Shown here piece by piece: positions 53,732-61,247 of a stretch of 64,000 bases of DNA. The DNA is from Sedimentisphaerales bacterium (GTDB taxonomy: Bacteria > Planctomycetota > Phycisphaerae > Sedimentisphaerales > Anaerohalosphaeraceae). The stretch spans positions 1 through 64,000 of the forward strand of contig JAFGPC010000089.1 of assembly GCA_016926155.1 (NCBI GenBank), written 5' to 3'. The notes below the pieces were generated by a model, which was not told where the DNA came from, did not search any database, and saw only the letters and a list, made by a program, of their open reading frames with translations. Positions within the stretch are counted from its first letter, which is position 1, and each line of letters begins with the position of its first letter. The position numbers and the translations under genes were made by a program.

Positions 53732-56194
53732 TCATTTCACACGCATTTCAAGGATGCCACCGGAGACATTGGGCCTCAGTTGGACTTCAACGCGGAGAGC
53801 TTCGGTCTTGACCGGATCGAATGCAACCTTGTTGAACCGGTCTTTTTCCACACTATAGGTACTTGCCCCGGTAACCGGTTTCCAGTCATCACCTACCTTA
53901 TGCAGCAATCGCCACGAGGCGGGTATACGGCAGCTCCCTGTGCCGGTATCGTCGAACCAGTAGACCTCGACCTGAGAAACGGTTTTCTGGCCGTCAAGGT
54001 TATACTGTACCCATTCTTTACTGCCGCGATGATCCCACCAGGTAAATCGTCGGATATTGTGGTCCTTGCTGCTGGAGGGTATTTTTCCATCCCACAGGGC
54101 CTCTACCGTATCGGATGGATTGCAATGGGACGCCATCTTTGCCGGGGGCGGAGGCGGCGGTCTCCATTCATGGGCATCGGGTCCACTGCCGATTACCGGG
54201 AAGGAGGAAATTCGCAGTCGGGCCGCCCCCATTGGGATCAGAGTGACTTCCTCGATAGGCTCATCGGACCGGGCGGGGCTTTCCTGAATCTCCCCAACCA
54301 GCCCCAGATGATCCAATTGCCATTGTGGTATCTTTTTTGCCCTGGCAACCAACTGGATCGGCGCCGCCTCTGCCTCAAACGGATATCCGGATTTCGGCCA
54401 TTCCTTTTGACGCACTTTAAATGAGGCGGCAGGATTGGCCTCATTGAGCACAAGCCCATAATTCCAAGGTGTTGTCGGATGGATTTCCCAAGCCGGCCAT
54501 TTCTCTGTGCCGCCTTCTCGGACATATTTTTCGCCGATTTTAAGCGAATAGGTCAACGGCCCGCGATCCACAGAGACGCTGTTTTTGTTGGTTGTCCATT
54601 TTCGTAAGCTGGTTTCCATTGGAAGCGTCAACTTAATCGAATCCTGATCAGACCATTCGCGATCGATCATGATATACTCCTGCGGCTTTGCAGAAACGTT
54701 CATAGGTTCATTATTGATCAAAACTTGTGGATTCCTGCACCAGCCGGGCACGCGCAGATACAGTGGAAAACTGACGGATTTTGGCATTGACAGGATCAAG
54801 CCGATCCTTTCGCTGAAGGGATAATACGTAACCTCGCGAATGATTACAGCCGTACCATCCCCTACTTTGGCCGTTACCATACAGGGAGAATATAATACCG
54901 CAGCCAGTCCATTACCGGGTGTGGCCTGCCACAGATTCTGGACATAATATGGCCAGCCGTGTCCCATATTATGCTGACAGCATCGGTGATCATGTGGATT
55001 CATATGCAGCATGGGACCTCCATTTTGAAGACCTGGCGATTTGTTTTGTTTGTCGGATAGGACCATATTCGGAGCTGTCAGATATCGCAAAGCCTTGAAA
55101 TCCGGTGTGACGGAGGCTGGCAGCGAATTAAAGGTCACATCTTCGCATCGATCCGCCCAGATCACATCCCCGCTGATCCGCAGCAGCGTCTCGTGCGAGA
55201 GCATCATCTCGACCATGCCGCATGTTTCCACCGCCTGTCGTGGCCCGATATAGCCCGCCCTGCAGTTCTCATCGCCCCCGAACATCCCGCCGGGTACCTG
55301 ACCGTATGACTGACGCATCTTCTGCCAGTTCCGTTCAGCAGCAAAGAGGTGTTTGGGATCTTTAGTTTGCATATAATAGGTGCCCGCTTCGCCGAAACCC
55401 TGTGACATATTGACGTTGTGCCAATTAATCACATCCTCATCCCATCGGGCTGTGTTGCGGTGTACCTTGTGAGCCAGATCGAGAAGGAATTTGTCTCCAG
55501 TGCGGTTATACAGCCAGTAGACACTATATAGCAGGTCACCGCCCCGCATCTTCGGCCAATAGCCGACCAGAAATTTGTCATCGGGTACGGTCATTAGATA
55601 TTTCATATAGTTGGTCATCAACAAGATTACACGCTGATCGTGAGTGAATTCGTAGTAGTCCTGCAGGCAGAACAGTGCGATCATGTTCGGCCACAGGTCT
55701 TCACGCCCTTGCAGGCCGGTTGCTATCCCCTTCCTGCCCTGGTCCGGTCCAAACCAGCCGTCCGGCTTCTGACTGTTTAAAATTCCCTCGATCCAGATCT
55801 TGCTCTCTGCAATGATCCGCTCGTCTCCCAATACGTATCCGCAATTAAGGAAGCCTTTAAGCCAGTAAACCGGTTCTTCCCAGCCATGTTGTCCGGTATC
55901 GGGAAATAGCCAGGCATTATCCTTTTTTTCCAGGAACTTGCTGATCTCGGTCAGATGACCGTGAAATCCATCTGCCTGCAATCGCAATTGTATTTCCAAC
56001 CAGCCATCGGGTTTAACGGCACCCGGCTCAAGCAGAATCAGTGGACTGGGCAGCAGCGGTTCACGATTACCAATATAATAGTCATTTCCTGTGGAATCTT
56101 GAGGGCGATCTACAATACGAACTGTATCACCATGACAGATCACTGAGAATACTCCTGCAAGTATGCAGATAAAAACAATACTATACCTGACCAT
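53732..56194 (-). CDS. Secreted GH127-like beta-L-arabinofuranosidase with C-terminal lectin-like domain
   Basis: 820 residues from ATG 56194, with AGGAGA six bases upstream. Signal peptide 1-23. The GH127 alpha/alpha barrel has the zinc-cysteine active site: Glu323 and Cys325 in AVETCG, and the pair Cys405-Cys406 in DHRCCQHN. The probable acid/base is Glu309. These line up with E338, C340, C417, C418 and E322 of HypBA1. A proline run (EWRPPPPPPAK) leads to an F5/8-type C domain near the end. It removes terminal arabinofuranose or related sugars in the periplasm. Divergent from the sialidase-like gene. The GH127 clan also includes GH146. Confidence 0.88.
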   Translation of the reverse strand: MVRYSIVFICILAGVFSVICHGDTVRIVDRPQDSTGNDYYIGNREPLLPSPLILLEPGAVKPDGWLEIQLRLQADGFHGHLTEISKFLEKKDNAWLFPDTGQHGWEEPVYWLKGFLNCGYVLGDERIIAESKIWIEGILNSQKPDGWFGPDQGRKGIATGLQGREDLWPNMIALFCLQDYYEFTHDQRVILLMTNYMKYLMTVPDDKFLVGYWPKMRGGDLLYSVYWLYNRTGDKFLLDLAHKVHRNTARWDEDVINWHNVNMSQGFGEAGTYYMQTKDPKHLFAAERNWQKMRQSYGQVPGGMFGGDENCRAGYIGPRQAVETCGMVEMMLSHETLLRISGDVIWADRCEDVTFNSLPASVTPDFKALRYLTAPNMVLSDKQNKSPGLQNGGPMLHMNPHDHRCCQHNMGHGWPYYVQNLWQATPGNGLAAVLYSPCMVTAKVGDGTAVIIREVTYYPFSERIGLILSMPKSVSFPLYLRVPGWCRNPQVLINNEPMNVSAKPQEYIMIDREWSDQDSIKLTLPMETSLRKWTTNKNSVSVDRGPLTYSLKIGEKYVREGGTEKWPAWEIHPTTPWNYGLVLNEANPAASFKVRQKEWPKSGYPFEAEAAPIQLVARAKKIPQWQLDHLGLVGEIQESPARSDEPIEEVTLIPMGAARLRISSFPVIGSGPDAHEWRPPPPPPAKMASHCNPSDTVEALWDGKIPSSSKDHNIRRFTWWDHRGSKEWVQYNLDGQKTVSQVEVYWFDDTGTGSCRIPASWRLLHKVGDDWKPVTGASTYSVEKDRFNKVAFDPVKTEALRVEVQLRPNVSGGILEMRVK

Positions 56195-56264
56195 TTTGTT
56201 TCTCCTCAACTTGTGGCTAGCCCAATTCTGTACGATTCCCCGGGATTCGGGGCACTTCAATAGT

Positions 56265-56293
56265 ATCCTATCACGCTCAGACTGGATTGACAA
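56265..56293 (-). promoter_or_regulatory. Predicted promoter of the GH127 gene
   Basis: On the minus strand: TTGTCA (56293-56288), 17-base spacer, TAGGAT (56270-56265), about 70 bases before the start. The intergenic region also serves the divergent sialidase-like gene, whose own promoter was not clear. Confidence 0.5.
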
Positions 56294-56375
56294 CTGTCCA
56301 TGAGAGAAGGAAATTGTATACTCAGGAGAGATCAATTATACTAACAGGAATAATTTGGTTCTTCTTGTAAGGAGT

Positions 56376-57473
56376 ATGTCATTGGCCTGGTACAATAACT
56401 ATCGCGCATTATTCATTGTTTTATTTGCCTGTGTTGTTCTTGTCACGGTTCGAGCAATTGGAGCTACCACGAATCCGATTCTTAAAAGTGAGTTTATTTT
56501 TCAAGAAGCACCTTTTGCGGAATGCCATGCATCGACGATCGTTGAGACGCCCAAAGGCCTTGTCTGCGCATGGTTTGGGGGGACACGCGAAGGGCATGAA
56601 GATGTGGGAATCTGGTTATCAAGAAATGACAATGGTACGTGGACGCTGCCTCTAGAGGTCGCCAATGGAGTTCAGTCGTCTTCAAGGCGTTTTCCCTGCT
56701 GGAATCCGGTTCTGTTTCTTCCTAAAAGCGGCCCCCTGCTACTGTTCTATAAACTCGGCCCCAGCCCCAGTCAATGGTGGGGAATGCTGATGAGGTCTTC
56801 CGATTTCGGAAAAACATGGGATTCACCTCAACAACTCCCGAAAGGAATTCTGGGTCCGATTAAAAACAAACCCATTCAGCTTGAAAACGGAACGATTTTA
56901 TGTGGATCGAGCACGGAACATGACGGCTGGCGTGTTCATTTTGAAGCAAGTTATGATAATGCGAAAACATGGGAAATGATTGTACCTGAAGACGATGGGA
57001 AACGCTTTGGTGTTATCCAGCCCACCCTTTTACAACATTCCGATGGACAAATCCAGGCCATGATGCGAAGCCGATCAGGAAAGATCATTGAAACCTGGTC
57101 TAAAAATGGGGGGAAAACATGGAGTCCGATGAATCAGAGTACCCTGCCGAATCCAAATGCCGGTTTTGATGCAATGACGCTCCGTGGAAACAGGATGCTT
57201 CTTGTCTATAATCATACGATCCGAGCGGGAAAACGTCCCAGAGCCCGCGAAATGCTGAATATAGCAATTAGCGAAGATGGGAAAACCTGGGATGCTGCTC
57301 TTATCCTTGAAAACACACCTGACAAGGAATTTTCCTATCCTGCTGTTATACAGACCCACGATGGTCTCGTCCATATTATCTACACATGGGATAGAGTCAG
57401 GATCAAACATGTTGTATTGGATCCCGCCAGATTGTATCTAAAGTCCATCCAGGATGGGATTTGGCCTAATTAA
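56376..57473 (+). CDS. Secreted sialidase-like (BNR repeat) exo-glycosidase
   Basis: About 365 residues with a signal-anchor or signal peptide (about 10-33). A six-bladed propeller carries BNR/Asp-box repeats: SSDFGKTWDSP, YDNAKTWEM, SKNGGKTWSP and SEDGKTWDAA. The arginine-type opening FAECHASTIVET and WFGGTREGHEDVGIW are typical of the BNR family Sialidase_2 type. The start is ATG 56376, one base after AAGGAG; TTG 56382 would have normal spacing and is an alternative. Substrate (sialic acid or other) is not determinable. Divergent from the GH127 gene. Confidence 0.83.
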   Translation: MSLAWYNNYRALFIVLFACVVLVTVRAIGATTNPILKSEFIFQEAPFAECHASTIVETPKGLVCAWFGGTREGHEDVGIWLSRNDNGTWTLPLEVANGVQSSSRRFPCWNPVLFLPKSGPLLLFYKLGPSPSQWWGMLMRSSDFGKTWDSPQQLPKGILGPIKNKPIQLENGTILCGSSTEHDGWRVHFEASYDNAKTWEMIVPEDDGKRFGVIQPTLLQHSDGQIQAMMRSRSGKIIETWSKNGGKTWSPMNQSTLPNPNAGFDAMTLRGNRMLLVYNHTIRAGKRPRAREMLNIAISEDGKTWDAALILENTPDKEFSYPAVIQTHDGLVHIIYTWDRVRIKHVVLDPARLYLKSIQDGIWPN

Positions 57474-57509
57474 ATAGCATAATTCTTTCTTGTTTTTTAA
57501 TTACAAGAA

Positions 57510-57980
57510 TTAGTTCTTGGTTTTTAATTGTTCGGCTAATTCCGACCCTACAAGATCAGCACCGGGATAATCGAGAGATTGCGCAAGTACTCCCATGATC
57601 CGAAGTCGTTTTAAGATTTCCTGCTTATTTTCCTTCGGTATGATGTACTTTCCTGTTTCGTCTCCTTGAAGTAGGTCCCCTATTAATTCTGCATGGTTCG
57701 TATCTAATCTGCCGGCAATTGTAAAGAAACCTTGCTGAGCTTCCATTCTCTTAAAGGGGAATGGATAATGGAGTTTTGTAATCCACGGGGGACCATCATT
57801 TTTAAAAGCGGTCTTATTGAGATTTATCTGGCCATTACAGGGATCACGATATCGTTCCATGTCATACTTCCTCCACGACTCATGGACTTTACATTCGAAG
57901 GCTTTCTGATCAAACCACCAGACAGCGCCATCCTTGTCGTGTTCATATATCGATTCGAGTGGTTCTTCATTCCAAGACAT
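57510..57980 (-). CDS. FRG-domain protein, N-terminally truncated
   Basis: 156 residues. The C-terminal half of an FRG domain is clear: SWNEEPLESIYEHDKDGAVW aligns with the LLDWT..PL..A segment, and FKRMEAQQGFFTIAG and IPKENKQEILKRLRIMGV follow. The N-terminal half, including the FRG and QHYG-type block, is absent, and the sequence upstream has no such coding. AGAGAGG precedes the ATG. Either a shortened functional gene or a decayed remnant. FRG domains are often found in defence-linked proteins. Confidence 0.65.
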   Translation of the reverse strand: MSWNEEPLESIYEHDKDGAVWWFDQKAFECKVHESWRKYDMERYRDPCNGQINLNKTAFKNDGPPWITKLHYPFPFKRMEAQQGFFTIAGRLDTNHAELIGDLLQGDETGKYIIPKENKQEILKRLRIMGVLAQSLDYPGADLVGSELAEQLKTKN

Positions 57981-58259
57981 AATTAGCCTCTCTTCATTGA
58001 GGATACATAGGATATTGTTATTTTTGTTTGTTTAGATAGTGGCGTCGATACTTCAGTCTTCACTTTACGACCAATCTTAATCGAGTACTGTGAATACCTA
58101 GGAGGAATTGTAGGAATTAGTGGAGAAAAGACAAGAAAAAGATGGAAATCAAGGTTTTCTCTAAAAAACGTAAATTCTATAAAATAAACGATTTATAGAC
58201 ACATGACGAACATAAAAGAGTGCGAGTCGAACTGTCTACACGAAAAATCTTTACTATTC

Positions 58260-58275
58260 TGTGATATATTTCACA
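58260..58275. promoter_or_regulatory. Putative Rex operator 1
   Basis: TGTGA-TATATT-TCACA, a perfect 5-bp inverted repeat close to the Rex consensus (TTGTGA...TCACAA). It lies upstream of the -35 of the rex promoter. Confidence 0.7.
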
Positions 58276-58282
58276 TTATTTA

Positions 58283-58311
58283 TTGACGGGTACGTTTTTC
58301 TGTGATATATT
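58283..58311 (+). promoter_or_regulatory. Predicted promoter of the rex-hydrogenase operon
   Basis: TTGACG (58283-58288), exactly 17 bases, TATATT (58306-58311). The -10 lies inside the second Rex operator. Confidence 0.65.
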
Positions 58312-58317
58312 TTCACT
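58301..58317. promoter_or_regulatory. Putative Rex operator 2
   Basis: TGTGA-TATATTT-TCACT, one base longer in the centre than operator 1, overlapping the -10. Its centre is 41 bases from that of operator 1, about four helical turns, so both face the same side of DNA. Confidence 0.6.
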
Positions 58318-58397
58318 GTAATCGCCTTGATTGGTGCGTATATATTCTTTTTATTGCTTTTAATATTTGGTTTTCTTAAATTTCAGGGAACTGGTCC

Positions 58398-59030
58398 ATG
58401 GTAGCAAACAGAGCTTGTATTGTACGGCTTTCCACCTACAAGAATGCCCTGAAGCGGCTCAAGGCCCTGGGATTCAAAAAGGTATTCAGCGATAATCTTG
58501 GCGATGCGGCAGGTGTAAGCCCTGCCCAGGTTCGCAAGGATTTTAGTCTTTTTGGAGTGACCGGGAACAAGAGAGCCGGCTATCAGGTTGATGACTTGAT
58601 CGATCAACTCGGTGAAGTATTAGGAAAAAATGAAATTCACAAATTGGTTATCGTAGGAGCCGGCCGGATCGGTGTCGCCTTGTTGCGTTATAAAGGTTTT
58701 ACAGTCGGAGGAATAGAAGTAGCGGCCGCATTTGACATCGATCCAGCAAAGTTTGACCAAAAATCGGATATTCCAATCCTTCCCCTAGAGGAACTTTGCT
58801 CTTACGTGCAGGAAAATAACATAAAAATCGGCATTCTGGCTGTCCCTGACATGTCAGCACAACAGGTTGCCGAACTGATGATTTCAGCAGGTATCAAGGG
58901 GATTTTGAATTTTGCCCCTATCCAATTGCGTGGGGGTGAAGATGTGGTTGTGAACAATATCAATCTTGAATTAGAAATTGAAAACCTGATCTATTTTGTC
59001 AGTGCAGGACATAAGGTCAAAAAAATATGA
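58398..59030 (+). CDS. rex: Redox-sensing transcriptional repressor Rex
   Basis: 210 residues, the usual Rex length. N-terminal winged helix (about 5-80, with VSPAQVRKDFSLFG), then an NAD(H)-binding Rossmann domain with VIVGAGRIGVALL and the C-terminal swap helix. It represses genes when NAD+ is high and releases DNA when NADH accumulates. Operators upstream point to autoregulation and control of the downstream hydrogenase. AGGGAAC precedes the ATG. It overlaps the histidine kinase gene by 4 bases (ATGA). Confidence 0.96.
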   Translation: MVANRACIVRLSTYKNALKRLKALGFKKVFSDNLGDAAGVSPAQVRKDFSLFGVTGNKRAGYQVDDLIDQLGEVLGKNEIHKLVIVGAGRIGVALLRYKGFTVGGIEVAAAFDIDPAKFDQKSDIPILPLEELCSYVQENNIKIGILAVPDMSAQQVAELMISAGIKGILNFAPIQLRGGEDVVVNNINLELEIENLIYFVSAGHKVKKI

Positions 59031-60871
59031 CGCCCAGAAGCCTGAAAACCCGACTGTTCCTTTCCTTTGTCACGGTAGTGGCTGTGCTGGGACTTTGTAT
59101 TTTCAGCCTGGGATATTCTGTTATTCAGACGCAGATTCTCCAGCGTGTTCAAAAAGATGTACAAAGGGACCTTCGCAGCGCAAGAAGCGTATATCAGACA
59201 GAAATTGACCGGATCGGCCAGGCCTTCGAACTGGTAAGCCCGGAACAGGATCTTGATACATTACGGAATAAACTTCGTTTACATTATCTGTTTCTTGTAC
59301 CGGCCAATCAGGCTACTCATAATCCGAGTGCAATTGTAGGAGAGGCCTTTGATAAGCAGACGCCAGTCGGTGGCACTCGAATCATTGATCCACAGGAACT
59401 GGAACAGATGCCTCTGGAGGTTCGGGAGCGTTCTCGCATGCCAATCCAGAAAACACCTCATGCCAGACCGACGGATCGTGATGTGTTGAATCAGGCTATG
59501 GCTAAAGAATATGCGATGCCAATCTTCAACAAGGACGGTCGGTTGGAAGCCATTTTGTATGGAGGCAGGACGATCAATCAGGATTACGCGCTGGTCGACC
59601 GGATTCGCGACCTGGTTTTCGGCCTTGAAATGTACGAGGGAAAACCGATAGGCACCGTCACCATCTTTCAGGGCGATGTTCGAATCTCCACAAATGTATT
59701 GACGGACAAGGGCCAGAGGGCGATCGGTACACGAGTTTCAGATCAGGTATATCATCGCGTAATTGAGCAAGGCCAGAGTTGGCAGGATCGTGCTTTTGTT
59801 GTGAACGACTGGTATAAAACGGCATATGAGCCCATACGGAACATTGAAGGAGATGTCATCGGAATCTTATATGTGGGGATTCTAGAAAAGCCGTTCAATG
59901 ACAGAAATGCCAGGGTGTTACTGGTTTTTGTCGGAATCATCTGTATTACCATTCTTCTGGGTCTTGCCTTGTCTTACCTTCTTTCCGGAATGATTTCCCG
60001 GCCCCTGACCAGTATGCTTCAGGCTACACAGCAAATCTCTCATGGGGATGTTCGTGGAGCCATTGCGACCGGCGGAGACATCGTCGAACTGGATGAACTG
60101 GCAAAAGCATTTAATGAAATGAGCGCCAAATTGGACGAACGGGAAACCCGTCTTCGGATATCCAATGAGAAACTAGCCGAATCCAACCGCAGCTATGTTG
60201 AGCTGATTGGATTTGTCGCCCATGAACTCAAGGGGCTTCTGGCTTCTGCGATTATGAATGCGTATTCAATCCGTGACGGTTTTCTCGGAATGATTAATTT
60301 CAAACAGAAACGAGCCATCGATTCCATTTGCCGCAATCTGGATTATCTCGGAGCCACAGTCAAGAAATTTCTAAATCTCAGTCGAATCGAACGGGGGAAC
60401 CTGGAGCTGAACCGGACTGCCGTTCACCTTAAAACCGATATCTTTGACGTATCGCTGGATACCTTTGCTAAATTGATCTCCGATAAAGATATGCAAATCG
60501 AGAACAACATCGACGAGAAACTGGAAATGAATGCCGATGCCGATCTGCTGCTGATCGTGGCCAATAATCTGGTCAACAATGCCGCAAAATATGGTATGGC
60601 AGGAGGTCGGATTGAGTTGAAAAACCGCATTGAGGAGGATCGGATCATCATCGAGGTCTATAATGATGGTCGGCCCATTACAGAAGAGGACCAGGCAAGA
60701 TTGTTTAAAAAATTCAGCCGCCTCGACGTGCCCGAAAAAAAGAAGGTCAAGGGAACAGGTCTGGGATTGTATATTACCAAACAGATAATCGAAGCTCACG
60801 GCGGGACCATTGAAGTGAAATCCGCTGAAAATGGAAATACTTTTGTCCTTACATTTGAAAGGAGCCAATAA
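59027..60871 (+). CDS. Cache-HAMP sensor histidine kinase in the hydrogenase operon
   Basis: 614 residues. TM1 (about 10-32), a large extracytoplasmic sensor of double-Cache type (33-290, with EYAMPIFNKDGRLEAILYGG), TM2 (about 297-320), HAMP (about 320-375), HisKA with His399 in VAHELKG, and HATPase with NNLVNNAAKYG and GTGLGLYITKQII. It autophosphorylates His399 and passes the phosphate to a response regulator that is not encoded nearby. It is coupled to rex (ATGA overlap) and followed 1 base later by the ferredoxin gene. Histidine kinases are frequently found in such [FeFe]-hydrogenase operons. Confidence 0.92.
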   Translation: MTPRSLKTRLFLSFVTVVAVLGLCIFSLGYSVIQTQILQRVQKDVQRDLRSARSVYQTEIDRIGQAFELVSPEQDLDTLRNKLRLHYLFLVPANQATHNPSAIVGEAFDKQTPVGGTRIIDPQELEQMPLEVRERSRMPIQKTPHARPTDRDVLNQAMAKEYAMPIFNKDGRLEAILYGGRTINQDYALVDRIRDLVFGLEMYEGKPIGTVTIFQGDVRISTNVLTDKGQRAIGTRVSDQVYHRVIEQGQSWQDRAFVVNDWYKTAYEPIRNIEGDVIGILYVGILEKPFNDRNARVLLVFVGIICITILLGLALSYLLSGMISRPLTSMLQATQQISHGDVRGAIATGGDIVELDELAKAFNEMSAKLDERETRLRISNEKLAESNRSYVELIGFVAHELKGLLASAIMNAYSIRDGFLGMINFKQKRAIDSICRNLDYLGATVKKFLNLSRIERGNLELNRTAVHLKTDIFDVSLDTFAKLISDKDMQIENNIDEKLEMNADADLLLIVANNLVNNAAKYGMAGGRIELKNRIEEDRIIIEVYNDGRPITEEDQARLFKKFSRLDVPEKKKVKGTGLGLYITKQIIEAHGGTIEVKSAENGNTFVLTFERSQ

Positions 60872-60872
60872 G

Positions 60873-61229
60873 GTGGTAACACCGCTGGATATTATCAAGA
60901 AAAAGCGAGCCGAGGCCGTCGCCCGGATCATCGGTCGGGGGTATCTTTCGACCAAACGCGTCTATGTCGGGATGGCCACCTGTGAGATCGCCGCCGGCTC
61001 AAAAGAGGTCATGGAGGTCTTCCGCCAGGCCATATCCAACGGAGGACTGACCGATGTCTACCTGAGCCAAAAAGGTTGTGCCGGACGATGCAATCTGGAG
61101 CCGACCGTTGAAATCGTGGAAGAAGGAAATATCCCTGTAAAATACGGCAAGGTCAATCCCGAACGAGCCCGTCAGATTATTGAACATCATCTCAAGAACA
61201 ATGAGGTGATCGAAGAGTGGCTCATTTAA
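60873..61229 (+). CDS. hndB: [2Fe-2S] ferredoxin-like subunit, HndB type
   Basis: 118 residues from GTG 60873, which has GGAG about ten bases upstream. A thioredoxin-like [2Fe-2S] ferredoxin, as in HndB of NADP-reducing hydrogenases. Visible cysteines are Cys37 (GMATCEIAAGS), Cys69 and Cys73 (KGCAGRC). Three are clear; the fourth ligand is not evident. It passes electrons between the NAD-linked and catalytic subunits. It lies 18 bases before the HndC/HydB gene. Confidence 0.85.
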   Translation: MVTPLDIIKKKRAEAVARIIGRGYLSTKRVYVGMATCEIAAGSKEVMEVFRQAISNGGLTDVYLSQKGCAGRCNLEPTVEIVEEGNIPVKYGKVNPERARQIIEHHLKNNEVIEEWLI

Positions 61230-61247
61230 CACGGAAAGGAAACCAAG

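Larger units (their letters stand above)
57981..58397 (+). other. 417-base intergenic region upstream of rex
   Basis: AT-rich region between the truncated FRG gene and rex. Its 3' part (58260-58317) contains the Rex operators and the promoter, listed separately. The left part contains an AGGAGG-like run near 58102 and an 18-codon frame at 58140, neither convincing. No gene called. Confidence 0.4.

Noticed and set aside
57474-57530. Possible terminator with T-runs between sialidase-like and FRG genes
   Set aside because: The potential stem is interrupted and weak.
58140-58196. Possible 18-codon leader peptide before rex
   Set aside because: No ribosome site at proper distance and it lies upstream of the predicted promoter.
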